From: Pleurodeles waltl
Lineage: Eukaryota > Chordata > Amphibia > Caudata > Salamandridae
Assembly (NCBI RefSeq): GCF_031143425.1
Contig: NC_090440.1
Location: forward strand, 1,266,459,123-1,266,523,122
Direction: 5' to 3'
DNA length: 64,000 bases
Below, piece after piece: positions 54,640 through 64,000 of this stretch (the stretch's first letter is position 1; every line of letters starts with the position of its first letter). A program made the translations under genes and the position numbers. The notes below the pieces were generated by a model. It was not told the DNA's origin. It did no database searches and was given only the letters and a program-made list of their open reading frames with translations.

Positions 54640-56156
54640 TGCTTGGTGTGGTGATGGTGGTGGTGGCTGTTGATGCAGTGCATTTAGGTGTGAGTACGGA
54701 TGTGACACTGAGGGAGGAGGAGGAGGAGGAGGGGTAGACAGTGGAGGCAGTGGATGTTGCTGTGTGTGCAACTGTCTGTTGTTTGTGTGAGTGCTTGTGG
54801 CCTGAAGTGTGCTGCCTGTGTTTGCCTGTGCCGCTCTTGCGTGATGTTTTGTGTGCATGCTTGTCTGTATGTGTGCATGGGATGGGTTGGTGTTGAGGAG
54901 ATTGGGACTGGGAAGTGGTAGTTGGAGGGGGGATGGTAGGAACAGGGACAATGGCTACCTTCAGAGAGGAGGCCAGAACCTGGAACGATCTCTGTTGGGC
55001 CGCCAATACACCGTGAATGCCCTCCACAAATGCATTACATTGCTGCATCTGGGATGCTAGCCCCTGGATGGCATTCACAATGGTTCACTGCCCTACAGAG
55101 ATGGATCTCAGGAGGTCAATAGCCTCCTCACTCAGGGCAGCAGGGATGACTGGGGTAGGGCCTCAGGTGCCTGGGGCGAAGGAGGTGCCCACCGTCCTGG
55201 GTGAGCGGGTATGGGCAACTCAGTGAGGGGCTGCTGGGAGGGCATTGCTGGTACGGGGTTGTTGGCTGTACCTGTAGCTGTGGTGGTTTAAGAGGCGAAA
55301 TTACATTTGCTAGGTACCACAGCAAGATGGGAGTAAAACACCACCAACTGCACCCCTCCTGGCAGTCACTAAGCCCTGTCTGACATGGAATGCAACCGAA
55401 CTAGGTTACCAGATTTAGCAATACAACCATTACCCTTGAGCTGGATCACACTGTATTCTCTGAGCTAACATTAAAGGGCACCCACTAAGTGACACCCACC
55501 AGCAGGTTCCCATGTCACCTACCAATCATATTTGTAACACATACTGTACTCACCCCCTTGTGGCTGTTGTGATGCCCTCAAACGCCCATCCAGCTCTGGG
55601 TTGGCCCCCGCCAGTATGTGGGTCATCAGAGGGGTCAGGTTCCGACGGGCACCCCGCCCTCGTTGGGAGGCCATCCCCACCGGGGTCTCCGCGTTCTTCC
55701 GGGCCGAGCATCTCAGTTCCTCCCACCTCTTCCTACAGTGGGTGCTCCGCCTGCTGTAGACCCCCAGGGTCTGCAAGTTCTTTGTGATGGCACGCCACAA
55801 TCCCTTCTTCTGATGGGCGCTGACCTGCAAAGGAAACACAGACAGGAGGACACCATTAACCAGACAATCCAGCCTGTTACACATATGGCCCACAAATCCC
55901 CTTCCATCCTCATTGACACACATATCACCCAGCGCCTACCATGTGCACCACCACCAGACAAACGACCCCCCCTATGAAAAAATGCTTTCACATACATCTC
56001 CGTGCAACCTTGTCACATTCCTCGTGCCCAAGGTGTACTCACCTGTTGTTCTGCGGGCCCATTCAGCATCCCATACTGGGGTAGGACCCCATCCACCAAG
56101 TGCTACGACTCCTCCAAAGTGAAAGCAGGGGCCCTTTCCCAGGTAACACGTGCCAT
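54640..56156 (-). pseudogene. First Myb/SANT-like gene, Harbinger copy B
   Basis: Exon 1 (56,156-56,043) starts MARVTWERAPAFTLEES and, after a TAG, continues HLVDGVLPQYGMLNGPAEQQ up to a GTGAGT donor. Exon 2 (55,824-55,554) is intact: VSAHQKKGLWRAITKNLQTL, GVYSRRSTHCRKRWEELRC, then MASQRGRGARRNLTPLM and a GTGAGT donor. This complete exon shows the ancestral frame that copy A has lost by one added A. Exon 3 (about 55,280 to 54,640) keeps the helical NAIQGLASQMQQCNAFVEGI and the His/Ser/Thr-rich tail (GTGKHRQHTSGHKHSHKQQ), but lost the acidic Ser-rich beginning. The tail runs into the truncation point near 54,640. Same family and role as in copy A: binding of element ends as a transposase partner. 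Confidence 0.75.
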
Positions 56157-56635
56157 GGCAGGATACAGACATAGGTCACAGCAGCACATGCAGTGTAGGT
56201 GTTGTCCTGCGGAAAGTCAGAAAACAAGTGAGGTTCTAGGCAGAAAATGGTGATCGCGTACAGAGCGGTGTACACCGTCACCTCCGCCGGTGATCCCCAT
56301 TGGTCACTGTACTCCACAGAGCCCTATGTTATCCAATGAGGAATAGCATGGCAGTGCAAGACCCCCTTCCGCGATGACGCACAACCCTGGAGGAGTTAGC
56401 TCACTTCCACCTGTCCCTACATACAGGACAGGCAGTTGCCATTTTATGGTGGTGGACAATACTCAGATAATCAAGAACTAGGCCATATCTATAATTTGCA
56501 CATACATTGCCATTACCAATGTCCCATCACGTTACTGCTCTATGTACGCTGAGGTGGAGGTTCCATTGTTCAAGTTGTGACATCCTACTAACTCTTGTGT
56601 CCCTTAGATACCAACCACTGTAAAGGAATAGGCAA

Positions 56636-57720
56636 GACACCGTGTACAGACCCCTTGTGGACTTGGCTACACTGGAAGACAGGCACATAATACTCACCTA
56701 TAGACTGGACACGGCCACAATTGCAGAGCTGTGTGCTCAATTGGAGCCTGATCTGATATCTGTTATCTGTCATCCCACTGGAATTCCCCCATTTGTGCAG
56801 GTCCTATCTGTGCTCCATTTCCTGGCAACTGGCTCTTTCCAAGTGACAGTAGGCTTGACAGCAGGAATGTCACACCCAATGTTCTCACTTGTGTGGCAAG
56901 GGTTTTGTCTACCGTGGTGAAACACATGTGCAGCTACATTGCTTTCCCCCAGGTAGAAGATTTGGCCACTGTGAAGGCTGGACATATACCCAACACTACT
57001 GGGGCCATTGACGGTACACATGATGCGTTTGTCCCCCCCTGCCAGAATGAATAAGTGTTCTGGAAATGGAAGAGTTCCACTCACTCTACGCAAATGGTGT
57101 GCCTGGCTGACCAGTACATCTCCCACATCACTGCCAAGTATCCTGGATCGGTACATGACACCTTCGCCCTGAGGAATAGCAGCATCCCAAATAAGATGGC
57201 ACAACCATAGAGGCACAGGGTGTGACTGATTGGTGAGCCTGACTCCCCACCCAATGTATGTCAGTGATTGTCTTCTGGTGTTGACCCTATACCATTTTGT
57301 AAGGCTAATGTTTGTCCCTCAATAGGTAACTCTGGCTACCCAAACCGATTGTGGCTCCTGACCCATGTGAGGAATGCCAGGACAGGGGCTGAGAATCGTT
57401 ATAATGATGCATATGGGCAAACCAGGAGAATTATTGAAAGGACCTTCGGCCTATTGAAGGCCAGGTTCAGATGCCTCCATCTGAGAGGTGGATCCCTGTG
57501 CTACTCAGACGGGAAGGTCTGCCAGATAGTAATAGCATGCTGCATGTTGCACAACCTGGCCCTCAGATGACATGTGCCTTATCTGCAGGAGGTGGAGTCT
57601 GGAAATGCCCAGTGACAGCAGTGGACCCTGAGGACGTTGAGGATGAGGAGGCAGAGGATGAGGATGTGGACAACAGAACATCAGTTACAGGTCAATACTT
57701 CCAATGGCACAGAGGAGAGA
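56636..57720 (+). pseudogene. HARBI1-type transposase, Harbinger copy B
   Basis: Starts at VYRPLVDLATLEDRHIILTY and continues ELCAQLEPDLISVICHPTGI and VLSVLHFLATGSFQVTVGLT. A one-base loss near 56,891 breaks the frame. Shifted frames retain D in GAIDGTHDAF (57,010-57,012), D in GSVHDTFAL (57,157-57,159), and, after an intron (57,233-57,325, GTGAGC...AATAG), E in IIERTFGLLKARFRCL (57,436-57,438). TGA at 57,568-57,570 replaces an Arg codon that is CGA in copy A. An acidic tail follows (DVEDEEAEDEDVDNR). All three catalytic residues survive despite the broken frame. The N-terminal exon lies in the missing left part, so this copy never had it locally or lost it. Confidence 0.8.
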
Positions 57721-57836
57721 CAATTGGAGGGGGAGGGGCCATTGGAAGGGGAGCAAAAGCAGTTCAAAGTGGACAAGGTGACAAGGTGGGACACATGGGG
57801 TGCATTCAGGAGGGTCTCATTTCCTGGCGGTGTTCT

Positions 57837-59333
57837 TCATTTTGGCAGGTGTCTCTGGCTTCTGTCTGGGTTGCAGGGAAAGTTTGGGGGTGGTTCACCT
57901 TCTTCAGGAGAAGGGGTGCTGGTGGTCTTTGGGTCCTGTGACAGGGCCTCCTGCCCACTAGCTGCAGCGGAAGTGGTGGGCTGGTCAGTAGACTGGCTAG
58001 AGGTAGGGGCCTGCTGGGGTGCTGTCCATTCCCTCATGATGTTGCCCATATTTGCCCGCACCCCTGCTATGGAGACCATGGTGGTGTTCATGGCCTGCAA
58101 ATCCTCCCTGATCTCCTGATGGTGTACCTGCTGTAGCCATTTGTTCTCCCGCATGTTGGCAAGGATCTGGCCCATCTTGTCCTGGGATTGTTGGTAAGCC
58201 CCCAAGACATTAGTGGGTGCCTCTTGGAGAGTAGGTTCCCTGGGCCTGTCCTCCCCCAAGCAAACAGCAGTCCTCTCTGTGTCCCTTTTCCCCTGTACCT
58301 CTTTCCCCTGAATGGTGTGCCCAATGCCACTGACTCCAGGTCCCTGATTGTCTTGGGGGTGAGGTGGGGACTGGAGTCCCTGTACAGGTGGGCACACTGC
58401 TGATTGACGTGTCCTGGGGACAGAGGTGTGGGAACATTGGAAGCTTGTGGGGAGGCTCTGTGGTGGACTGTGAGTGGGCTGGGGTGGCCAAATGACCAGT
58501 GGTCCTTGATGGGACAGGCGGTTCATCCAAATACTGAAGTCCAGAGTTACTGTCATCACTGGGGGCATCTTCTGTTGGGGGACTGGTTAATTGTGGCACC
58601 TCCTCACTGCTGAGATTGTCTAGGACACCTGTGGTGATGTAAGTGATATATTATACTTGATGTCTGTGATATATTGTACATCCCTTGCTTCCCCTCTATT
58701 GTTGCTGTTGCCCCGCCACCTTTGTTTCTGTATGGTGCTGTATTGTGGGATTGTTAGGTGTCCATGCTTTGGCGATGGGTGTCCATGCAGGGCTAGGAGG
58801 GCTGTCCATGCATTGGTATAGCACGCAGGGCTTAGCATTGGGGTTAGTCAGATGCGTAGGTGCAGTGTGTGGGATGCAGTGGATTTATGGGAGTCAGGGA
58901 GAGGGGGTGTGCTGGTGTGCAGGTATGGGGTGCTAAGTAGTAAATGTTGACTCACCAGTGTCCAGTCCTCTGGCAACTCCAGTGAGTCCCTCAGGATGCA
59001 TTATTGCCAAGACTTGCTCCTTCCATGCTGTGAACTGTGGGGGAGAAGGTGGGGGTCCACCGCTAGTCCTCTGGATGGCGAGCTGGTGCCTTGCTGCCAG
59101 GGAATGTACCTTCCCCCATAGGTAATTCCACCTCTTCCTGATGTCGTCCCTTGTTCGTGGATGCTGTCCCACTGCGTTCACCCTGTCCATGATTCTCCGC
59201 CATAGCTTCATCTTCCTGACAATGGATATTAGCTATACCTGAGCTCCAAACAGCTGTGGATCTACCCTGACTATTTCATCGACCATGATCCGCTCTCCTC
59301 ATCAGTGAAACGGGGGTGCCTTAGAGGGGACAT
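57837..59333 (-). pseudogene. Second Myb/SANT-like gene, Harbinger copy B
   Basis: Exon 1 (59,333-58,956) starts MSPLRHPRFTDEE, loses the frame by one base, then has VDEIVRVDPQLFGAQV, a TAG, and MKLWRRIMDRVNAVGQHPRT with DDIRKRWNYLWGKVHSL, the Myb/SANT-like core. It ends at a GTGAGT donor. Exon 2 (from 58,628 after ATCACCACAG) joins in phase: VLDNLSSEEVPQLTSPPTED, then SDDSNSGLQYLDE. The rest is Pro/Gln/Ser-rich (VPRTRQSAVCPP), with a helical part (NVLGAYQQSQDKMGQILANM, IREDLQAMNTTMVSIAGV) and a C-terminal TSAAASGQEALSQDPK region. Corresponding exon boundaries in copies A and B define the gene model. A frame change lies near 58,500. Confidence 0.75.
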
Positions 59334-60064
59334 GGGTGTTGTGTGGTGTGTGTTGTGCTGAGGGTGTTAAGTGATGTGATGAGGTGTGGGATTTGGGGTG
59401 TGTGACGGATGTATGGGTGTTTGTGCTGTGTGTGTGTAGTTGTCTCAGTGGTCTTCGTGTTAGTCGTGGGGCAATTTCTGGTATTCGGAAAGGGTGGTGT
59501 GTAATGTAGGTGTGTGTTTTACAGTGCTGTTGGTGTGTAGGGTGGTGTGAGTGTATAAGTGTCAAGTGTGTGTTTCTGGTATTTGCCACTGTTGTGTTGT
59601 TTTGTATTTGGGTGGCCATTTTGAGCACAAAGGTGTGTACCACCAATGGTTTACCGCCATAGAATATCCGCCATGGTGATTTGAGGGTCATAATATGGAG
59701 GGCGTTGTTTTATTAGCGTAACGGTATGAGTGTTCGTACTGCCACTTTAGTACTGACCTTTGGGCTGTCAGATTTGTGTGTGTGGCAGTATACTGTTGGT
59801 TTGTTGTGTGTGTGTCATAAAATGGCAAACAGATATTCGCCACTGCGGCGGTAAGAGGCATTTACCACCAATGTCATAATGAGGGCCTTACTCTTAATAC
59901 AAAGATTTATAACATGATCAATACCTACACACACCAATGGTACATTAGGAGAACATGAATTTCATAAACACTTATACTGATTAGCTGGACACAGGCTGTA
60001 CAAAATTAGGTAGAAATGTAATATGGTAGTTACCCACCACTATTTAAACTATTAAATAAACTAA

Positions 60065-60440
60065 AACACTAATTGGATGATGTCATCGGTGATATCAACA
60101 GTGATGTGATCAATTATTTCATTTGAGATGTCATCATTGATATTATAAATGATGTCATGAAACATGTCATGAGTGATGTCATATATAAGTTCATAATCAG
60201 TGCATGGCGGGGCGCAAGTTTTAGTTAGTTCTGCTAAATATAACTTGTGAATTTCTGTGTTTTTTTAGTCACAAAGCGTTAGAGTTGTCACCGACATATT
60301 CACCTAACTATAGTTTTACTTTAACCTTTGTGTTTTTTTGTTACATTATTAAGCTTTCTTTTTTTTTTTAAATGTAAAGGATCTTTTTATCACATCTAAT
60401 TATAACATTACTTTAACCTTTGGTTTCTTCAGGGTGCTGT
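60065..60440 (-). repeat. Right arm of the long inverted repeat
   Basis: Reverse complement of the 54.1-54.6 kb arm. It contains TGATGTCA at 60,078-60,085, 60,150-60,157 and 60,174-60,181, then GGGGCGCAAGTTTTAGTTA, and ends in CTTTAACCTTTGG. The stretch 59,891-60,064 between Harbinger B and this arm is unassigned. Confidence 0.55.
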
Positions 60441-63165
60441 GTGAGTGGCACACCTGTGCTGTGATGTACACGCTGCTGGGCTCTCCTTACAGCAGTTATT
60501 GCTCATGGAGGGTGCAACCCTTGCTCAGCCTGCCACCTGCTGCTATCATGCTTTGGAGGTGGCTCTGGACCTAAGATAGCGTGGCCACCTCCACCTTGCT
60601 GAAAATGGGGCAAGGCTGTAATCTCTCATGTCTTTTGCACTCAAAAGAGGTGCAGGTGGCACTAGTGCCGCTACTGACTGCTTCTCCCGTAGTGGAGGTG
60701 GGAGTCAGAGTGGGATGGGAAAATAAAAAGGAACAGAAGGAGGACAGAACAGGTGCAGAAAATGAAAACAAAAAGCAAAGTATTTAAAAGTAATGAAAAC
60801 AGTCAGACACACAAATCCACAAATGGAAAATAGAAAATGATAAAAAATAAGTAAATAGCAGGTGGGATTAAGTTTGGGGTGACCAAATTGGGGAGGATTA
60901 GTTAGGATTAGAAAAGGTTGAACAGGCCAAAGGAGAAGCATGGTGCGGTTTAGTCTAATTTTCAGTACGGAATGCACTACTGGTGTGAAAAAAACAGCGT
61001 TAACAGCATGAAGAACATTTTTCTGCTCTTTGGCGGAATGCCATAGAATCTTGCAGGTTTTTTTGGTAACTTTGCAGAATTCTACCAAGTGAAATTCTGC
61101 GAGTTTCACACTGGCGTATACAATTGCCCCAACTGCTCTGAGGATACACTGGGTACAGGAAATGCAACATAAGTTATTGTCAATGTGAGGAAATGGGGTA
61201 TGTTATATAGTATGATATGGTTGTGAAATCTCACTGAGTAACACACTTACGAACCGATTTAGGAACCTGAGGTTTTCTTTGCCAAACCTTCAGCTCAACT
61301 CTGGGTAGCTGGAGCGCTGAATAGCAAGGATTAAGCAAAGGAACATGTGTAAAGCTTTTAAACAACACCAAAACAAATGAAAAAAAGACAAGACACCAAA
61401 GAAATCCAACACCAATTTATAAAAATAGACTGTAGTTTGGTGTATTTTTAACCACCACAATGAAAAAGATCTACTGGAGACTTCCAGAGCTATCAAATTT
61501 AAATGGTATAATAAATCAAAGCATCTCACTTAACCACAAACAAGCACTGGCAAATTCAACATCATTGACACAAACAATTTGAGCAGATAGGTGGGTAAGT
61601 CATTATGTGGTCACTTAGTTACTTGTGGCGAGTAACTCAAGCAGGGGCCACACAGAGAAACCAGCAAGGCTCTCAGAAACAATTATTTCCTCAGAAGAAT
61701 CATTCTTCCAGCAGTTCCAGTCACTTTATCTTCGTTTAATGGATTCCCATGGAAGTGGTTCTGATGCTGAGGATACAGGATGCTGAAGAATGCTGAAGAG
61801 TGCTGTGGATGGAATGCGGTCAGCAGGGATCTTCCTGTAGGTAGTCCTCTGTCCACAAAGGGGATGAGAGATCCTGAATACATGGTTCAATGTCCCACAA
61901 GGTCCTCTCTCGTCTCGCTGAAGTCCAGTCATCACTAGACTACCAATCATCTGGTGTCCAGTCACAGCAAAATCCTTCTCAGGTATGTAGCTTGCCTTAC
62001 CACATATCAAGCTACACTCCAATGACTCAATGGGATCAAGCAAACTCAAGAGTAACTTCTGACCATTGGTTCCTGGTCCCTGGTGTTATACAATGGTAGG
62101 GAGGAGTGATCCAGGGATCATGAAAACCACTCACCCTTACTATGCTTCTTTAGCTATTGCGTCCCTGTGCTGTGAGCAGGACACCAGTCATCTGTCCCAT
62201 GGAGTCTTTTTGCTTTAGCTGGGCTCTGTAGATGACTTCACCTTGAGCAAAACACAGCAGACAAGGTCCTTCCTCTTTGGTAGCCACCAAGTGAACCATG
62301 TGCAGTCCATGTCAGTACAGCCTTTCTTCACTGCAAACCTGGTGTAGCATGCATGGCAGTCCATTTTTTCAATCCTTCTTCCAGTCCAGGTGAGATCTGA
62401 GTTCTGGGTGCCAGGGTGCTCTGTTTATATACAGAAAATGCCCTTATGGTAGTATCCAGATGGTAGCCAAAGGGCTAGCATGGTTACTTCCTCTTGATGA
62501 CCACTTCCATGGAAGTGAGGCAGCTAGCTATCCCAGTATGCACACCATTCTGTCTAGTCCCAAGATGGCAGAACCTCACTGTTGTCATCAAGAGCTCCAT
62601 AGCCTAACCCAGTCATGTGGCTACTAAGTCCCTGAAAAAGCATTTGACAACAGGTTTCACCCTCTCCTTCCTGGGAGCCAGCTAGTTTACTTAAAGAATT
62701 GGCTGCCTCTCTCCCAAGTGTTCCTCATTTGCTCCTAAAAGGCGGCTTCAGATTTGAAGCACACCTTTTGGGCCAACACATGTGTGGCTTCCTCCAGGAG
62801 ACAGGTAACACCTGTCTCCAGTGCACACCCCTATATTCTCCTTTCCTGTGAGTCATTAGCACGTCTTTCTAGGAGGGCAGAAAGCTCTTATGGGCACATG
62901 AGATTAAAGAGAACAAAGTGGATACTTTGCAAAAGTGGCACTCTGTAATCTATTACATTAATTTTGTCTTGAGAACCAAGTCGGGATTAATGTAACAAAT
63001 TGTGTGATACTTTGGAGTATCAACCTTGGTCACACTGTGGTCACATTTTCAGCACAACTGAGTGGTTGCCTATAACCCTGCACTCACCAACGGGGAACCC
63101 AAGTCTTTCCACAGTAAAATGACAGTTTTATGTTTTTACTGCAGAACATGTGCATTGTATGTACA
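60441..63165. other. No gene recognised
   Basis: Unassigned sequence of 2.7 kb. Several short frames lack motifs. The part from about 61,660 to 63,000 has the even base composition and lack of microsatellites seen in the LTR-like repeats of this window, so it may be another such repeat, but no second copy exists here to prove it. Confidence 0.45.
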
Positions 63166-63169
63166 TACA

Positions 63170-63878
63170 CAGGATGAGGATGTGGACAACAGAACACCAG
63201 TTATCAGTCAATACTTCCAATGACACACTAGTGAGACAGTGGAACTGACCATTCCTCTGATTAATGATGTTTTCTGTGTGGCTGTAGCAGGATGGCATTC
63301 ACTACGTTTGCATCACTAAGAACTGTCCTTTATGGATTCTCATTTTGCAGATGTTGTTGGTATTACAACAACGTACTGATGTGATGACTACAGACAGAGA
63401 CAGGTGATAAAATGTATGCTATCACAGTGTTCTGATCATTTGCACATGATGTGACTGTTTCCATATATGTAAATTTTCATCACATAAAACACGTTAATTT
63501 CTGTAGTGTTCAAGGGTGTTTATTGTATTGCAAATATTGACGGAAAAGTGCAATGGACAGGGCTGATGGTTGAGAAAAGTCCAGGGTATTGTTCCAGTCT
63601 GTTTGTAGCACAGGTCCAGTGTTCATGGGACCATTGGAAGGGGAGCAAAAGCAGTTCTACATGGACAAGATGACAAGGTGGGACACAAGGGAGACATTCA
63701 GGAGGGTCTAATTTCTTGGCAATGTTCTTGGTCTTGCCAGGTATCTCTTCTCTGGCTTCTGTCTGGGTCGCAGGGAACATTTGTGGGATGGTTCACCTTC
63801 TGCAGGGGATGGGGTGCTGGTTGTCTGTGGGTCCTGTGGCAGGGCCTTCTGCCCACTAGCTGCAGGGGAAGTCGTGGG
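63170..63878 (+). mobile_element. Internal fragment of Harbinger family A (copy C)
   Basis: Begins in the acidic tail of the transposase (DEDVDNRTPVISQYFQ on +, matching 57,655-57,710). It runs through the intergenic stretch also present in copy A, and ends in the last exon of Myb/SANT gene 2 on - (TQTEAREEIPGKTKNIAKK, matching the KTENDAKTPAKK end of copy A). The Myb stop codon of copy A (TGA) is TTA here. Both ends of the fragment are abrupt. Confidence 0.75.
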
Positions 63879-64000
63879 TGTAGGAAGCTGGCCTGGTTTG
63901 TAGTGGGTACCTTGGGTACTTACACCTCACACCAGGTCCAGTTTCCCCTTATTTGTGAAATGCAGTAGTGTTCTACCTGCTTAGGCTTATAGAGGTAGCT
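63879..64000 (+). repeat. Start of an LTR-like dispersed repeat, cut by the window end
   Basis: Begins TGTAGGAAGCTGGCCTGG exactly where homology to Harbinger copy B stops. A TG start and an abrupt junction fit an LTR end. I recognise the sequence type as a common newt repeat, unverified. Confidence 0.5.

Larger units (their letters stand above)
54640..59887 (+). mobile_element. Left-truncated Harbinger family A element (copy B)
   Basis: Colinear with 27,840-33,721 of copy A: Myb/SANT gene 1 (-), transposase (+), Myb/SANT gene 2 (-), then the GGCGGT-rich right end. The right end is TGACATTGGTGGTAAATGCC on the reverse complement after GGCCCTCATTA, followed by TTA at 59,888-59,890. The left end, first transposase exon and minisatellites of copy A are absent. 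About 230 bp of unrelated sequence (55,285-55,510) replaces the Ser-rich part of Myb gene 1. The region after the transposase is shorter than in copy A and in the 63-kb fragment. Confidence 0.8.

Noticed and set aside
1..64000. A host protein-coding gene, tRNA or rRNA
   Set aside because: No exon series outside transposable elements and no tRNA cloverleaf or rRNA segment was recognised by eye; a weakly conserved host exon could still be missed.

Overview
This window looks like non-genic DNA from a giant, repeat-rich vertebrate genome, most likely a newt (Pleurodeles-like caudate). The reasons are several Harbinger elements with their Myb/SANT partner genes, a piggyBac with a very long 3' region, a Penelope-like element, a degraded LINE, an hAT relic, and long dispersed non-coding repeats that I associate with newt genomes. 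That species call rests on recall of repeat types; no database was searched. I found no host gene, tRNA, rRNA or CRISPR array. Almost every long open frame belongs to a transposable element or a tandem repeat.

Layout. 1-7.0 kb: an hAT-associated repeat block with a Harbinger MITE inside it (420-1069), two tandem arrays (about 101 and 78 bp units), a BED-finger hAT transposase relic (about 3.6-6.1 kb) and a 32-bp minisatellite. 7.0-9.3 kb: an inverted left end of Harbinger family A, then an LTR-like repeat. 9.85-12.2 kb: minus-strand LINE reverse transcriptase relic. 12.3-13.9 kb: inverted copy of the hAT-associated block, again with a MITE. 14-18 kb: mostly unassigned, with microsatellites and a minisatellite. 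18-25.1 kb: LTR-like repeats, an unassigned protein relic (19.5-20.2 kb), a Harbinger fragment and a MITE with TTA target duplication.

25,184-33,721 is a complete 8.5-kb Harbinger element (family A; ends and TTT duplication visible) with three genes: a HARBI1-type transposase on +, and two different Myb/SANT genes on -, one of them inside the transposase's 4.5-kb first intron. 34,910-38,714 is a complete compact Harbinger of a second family (transposase plus one Myb/SANT gene, TAT duplication). 39-42.5 kb: minisatellites and a cluster of strong hairpins. 42.5-43.1 kb: Penelope-type terminal pieces with hammerhead-like cores. 43.5-49.15 kb: piggyBac, with a nearly intact 584-codon transposase and a right end at TTAA. 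50.1-52.7 kb: Penelope-like element (RT and GIY-YIG) with a 245-bp tandem duplication. 54.1-60.4 kb: long inverted arms enclosing a second, left-truncated copy of Harbinger family A. 60.4-64 kb: unassigned sequence, a third internal fragment of family A and the start of an LTR-like repeat.

Functional reading. In Harbinger elements the nuclease and the Myb/SANT protein act together: the Myb protein binds the ends and brings the nuclease into the nucleus. Here every copy carries stops or frameshifts, so none looks autonomous. Comparing the copies nevertheless recovers the gene plan, and the three-gene plan of family A is the most interesting observation in the window.
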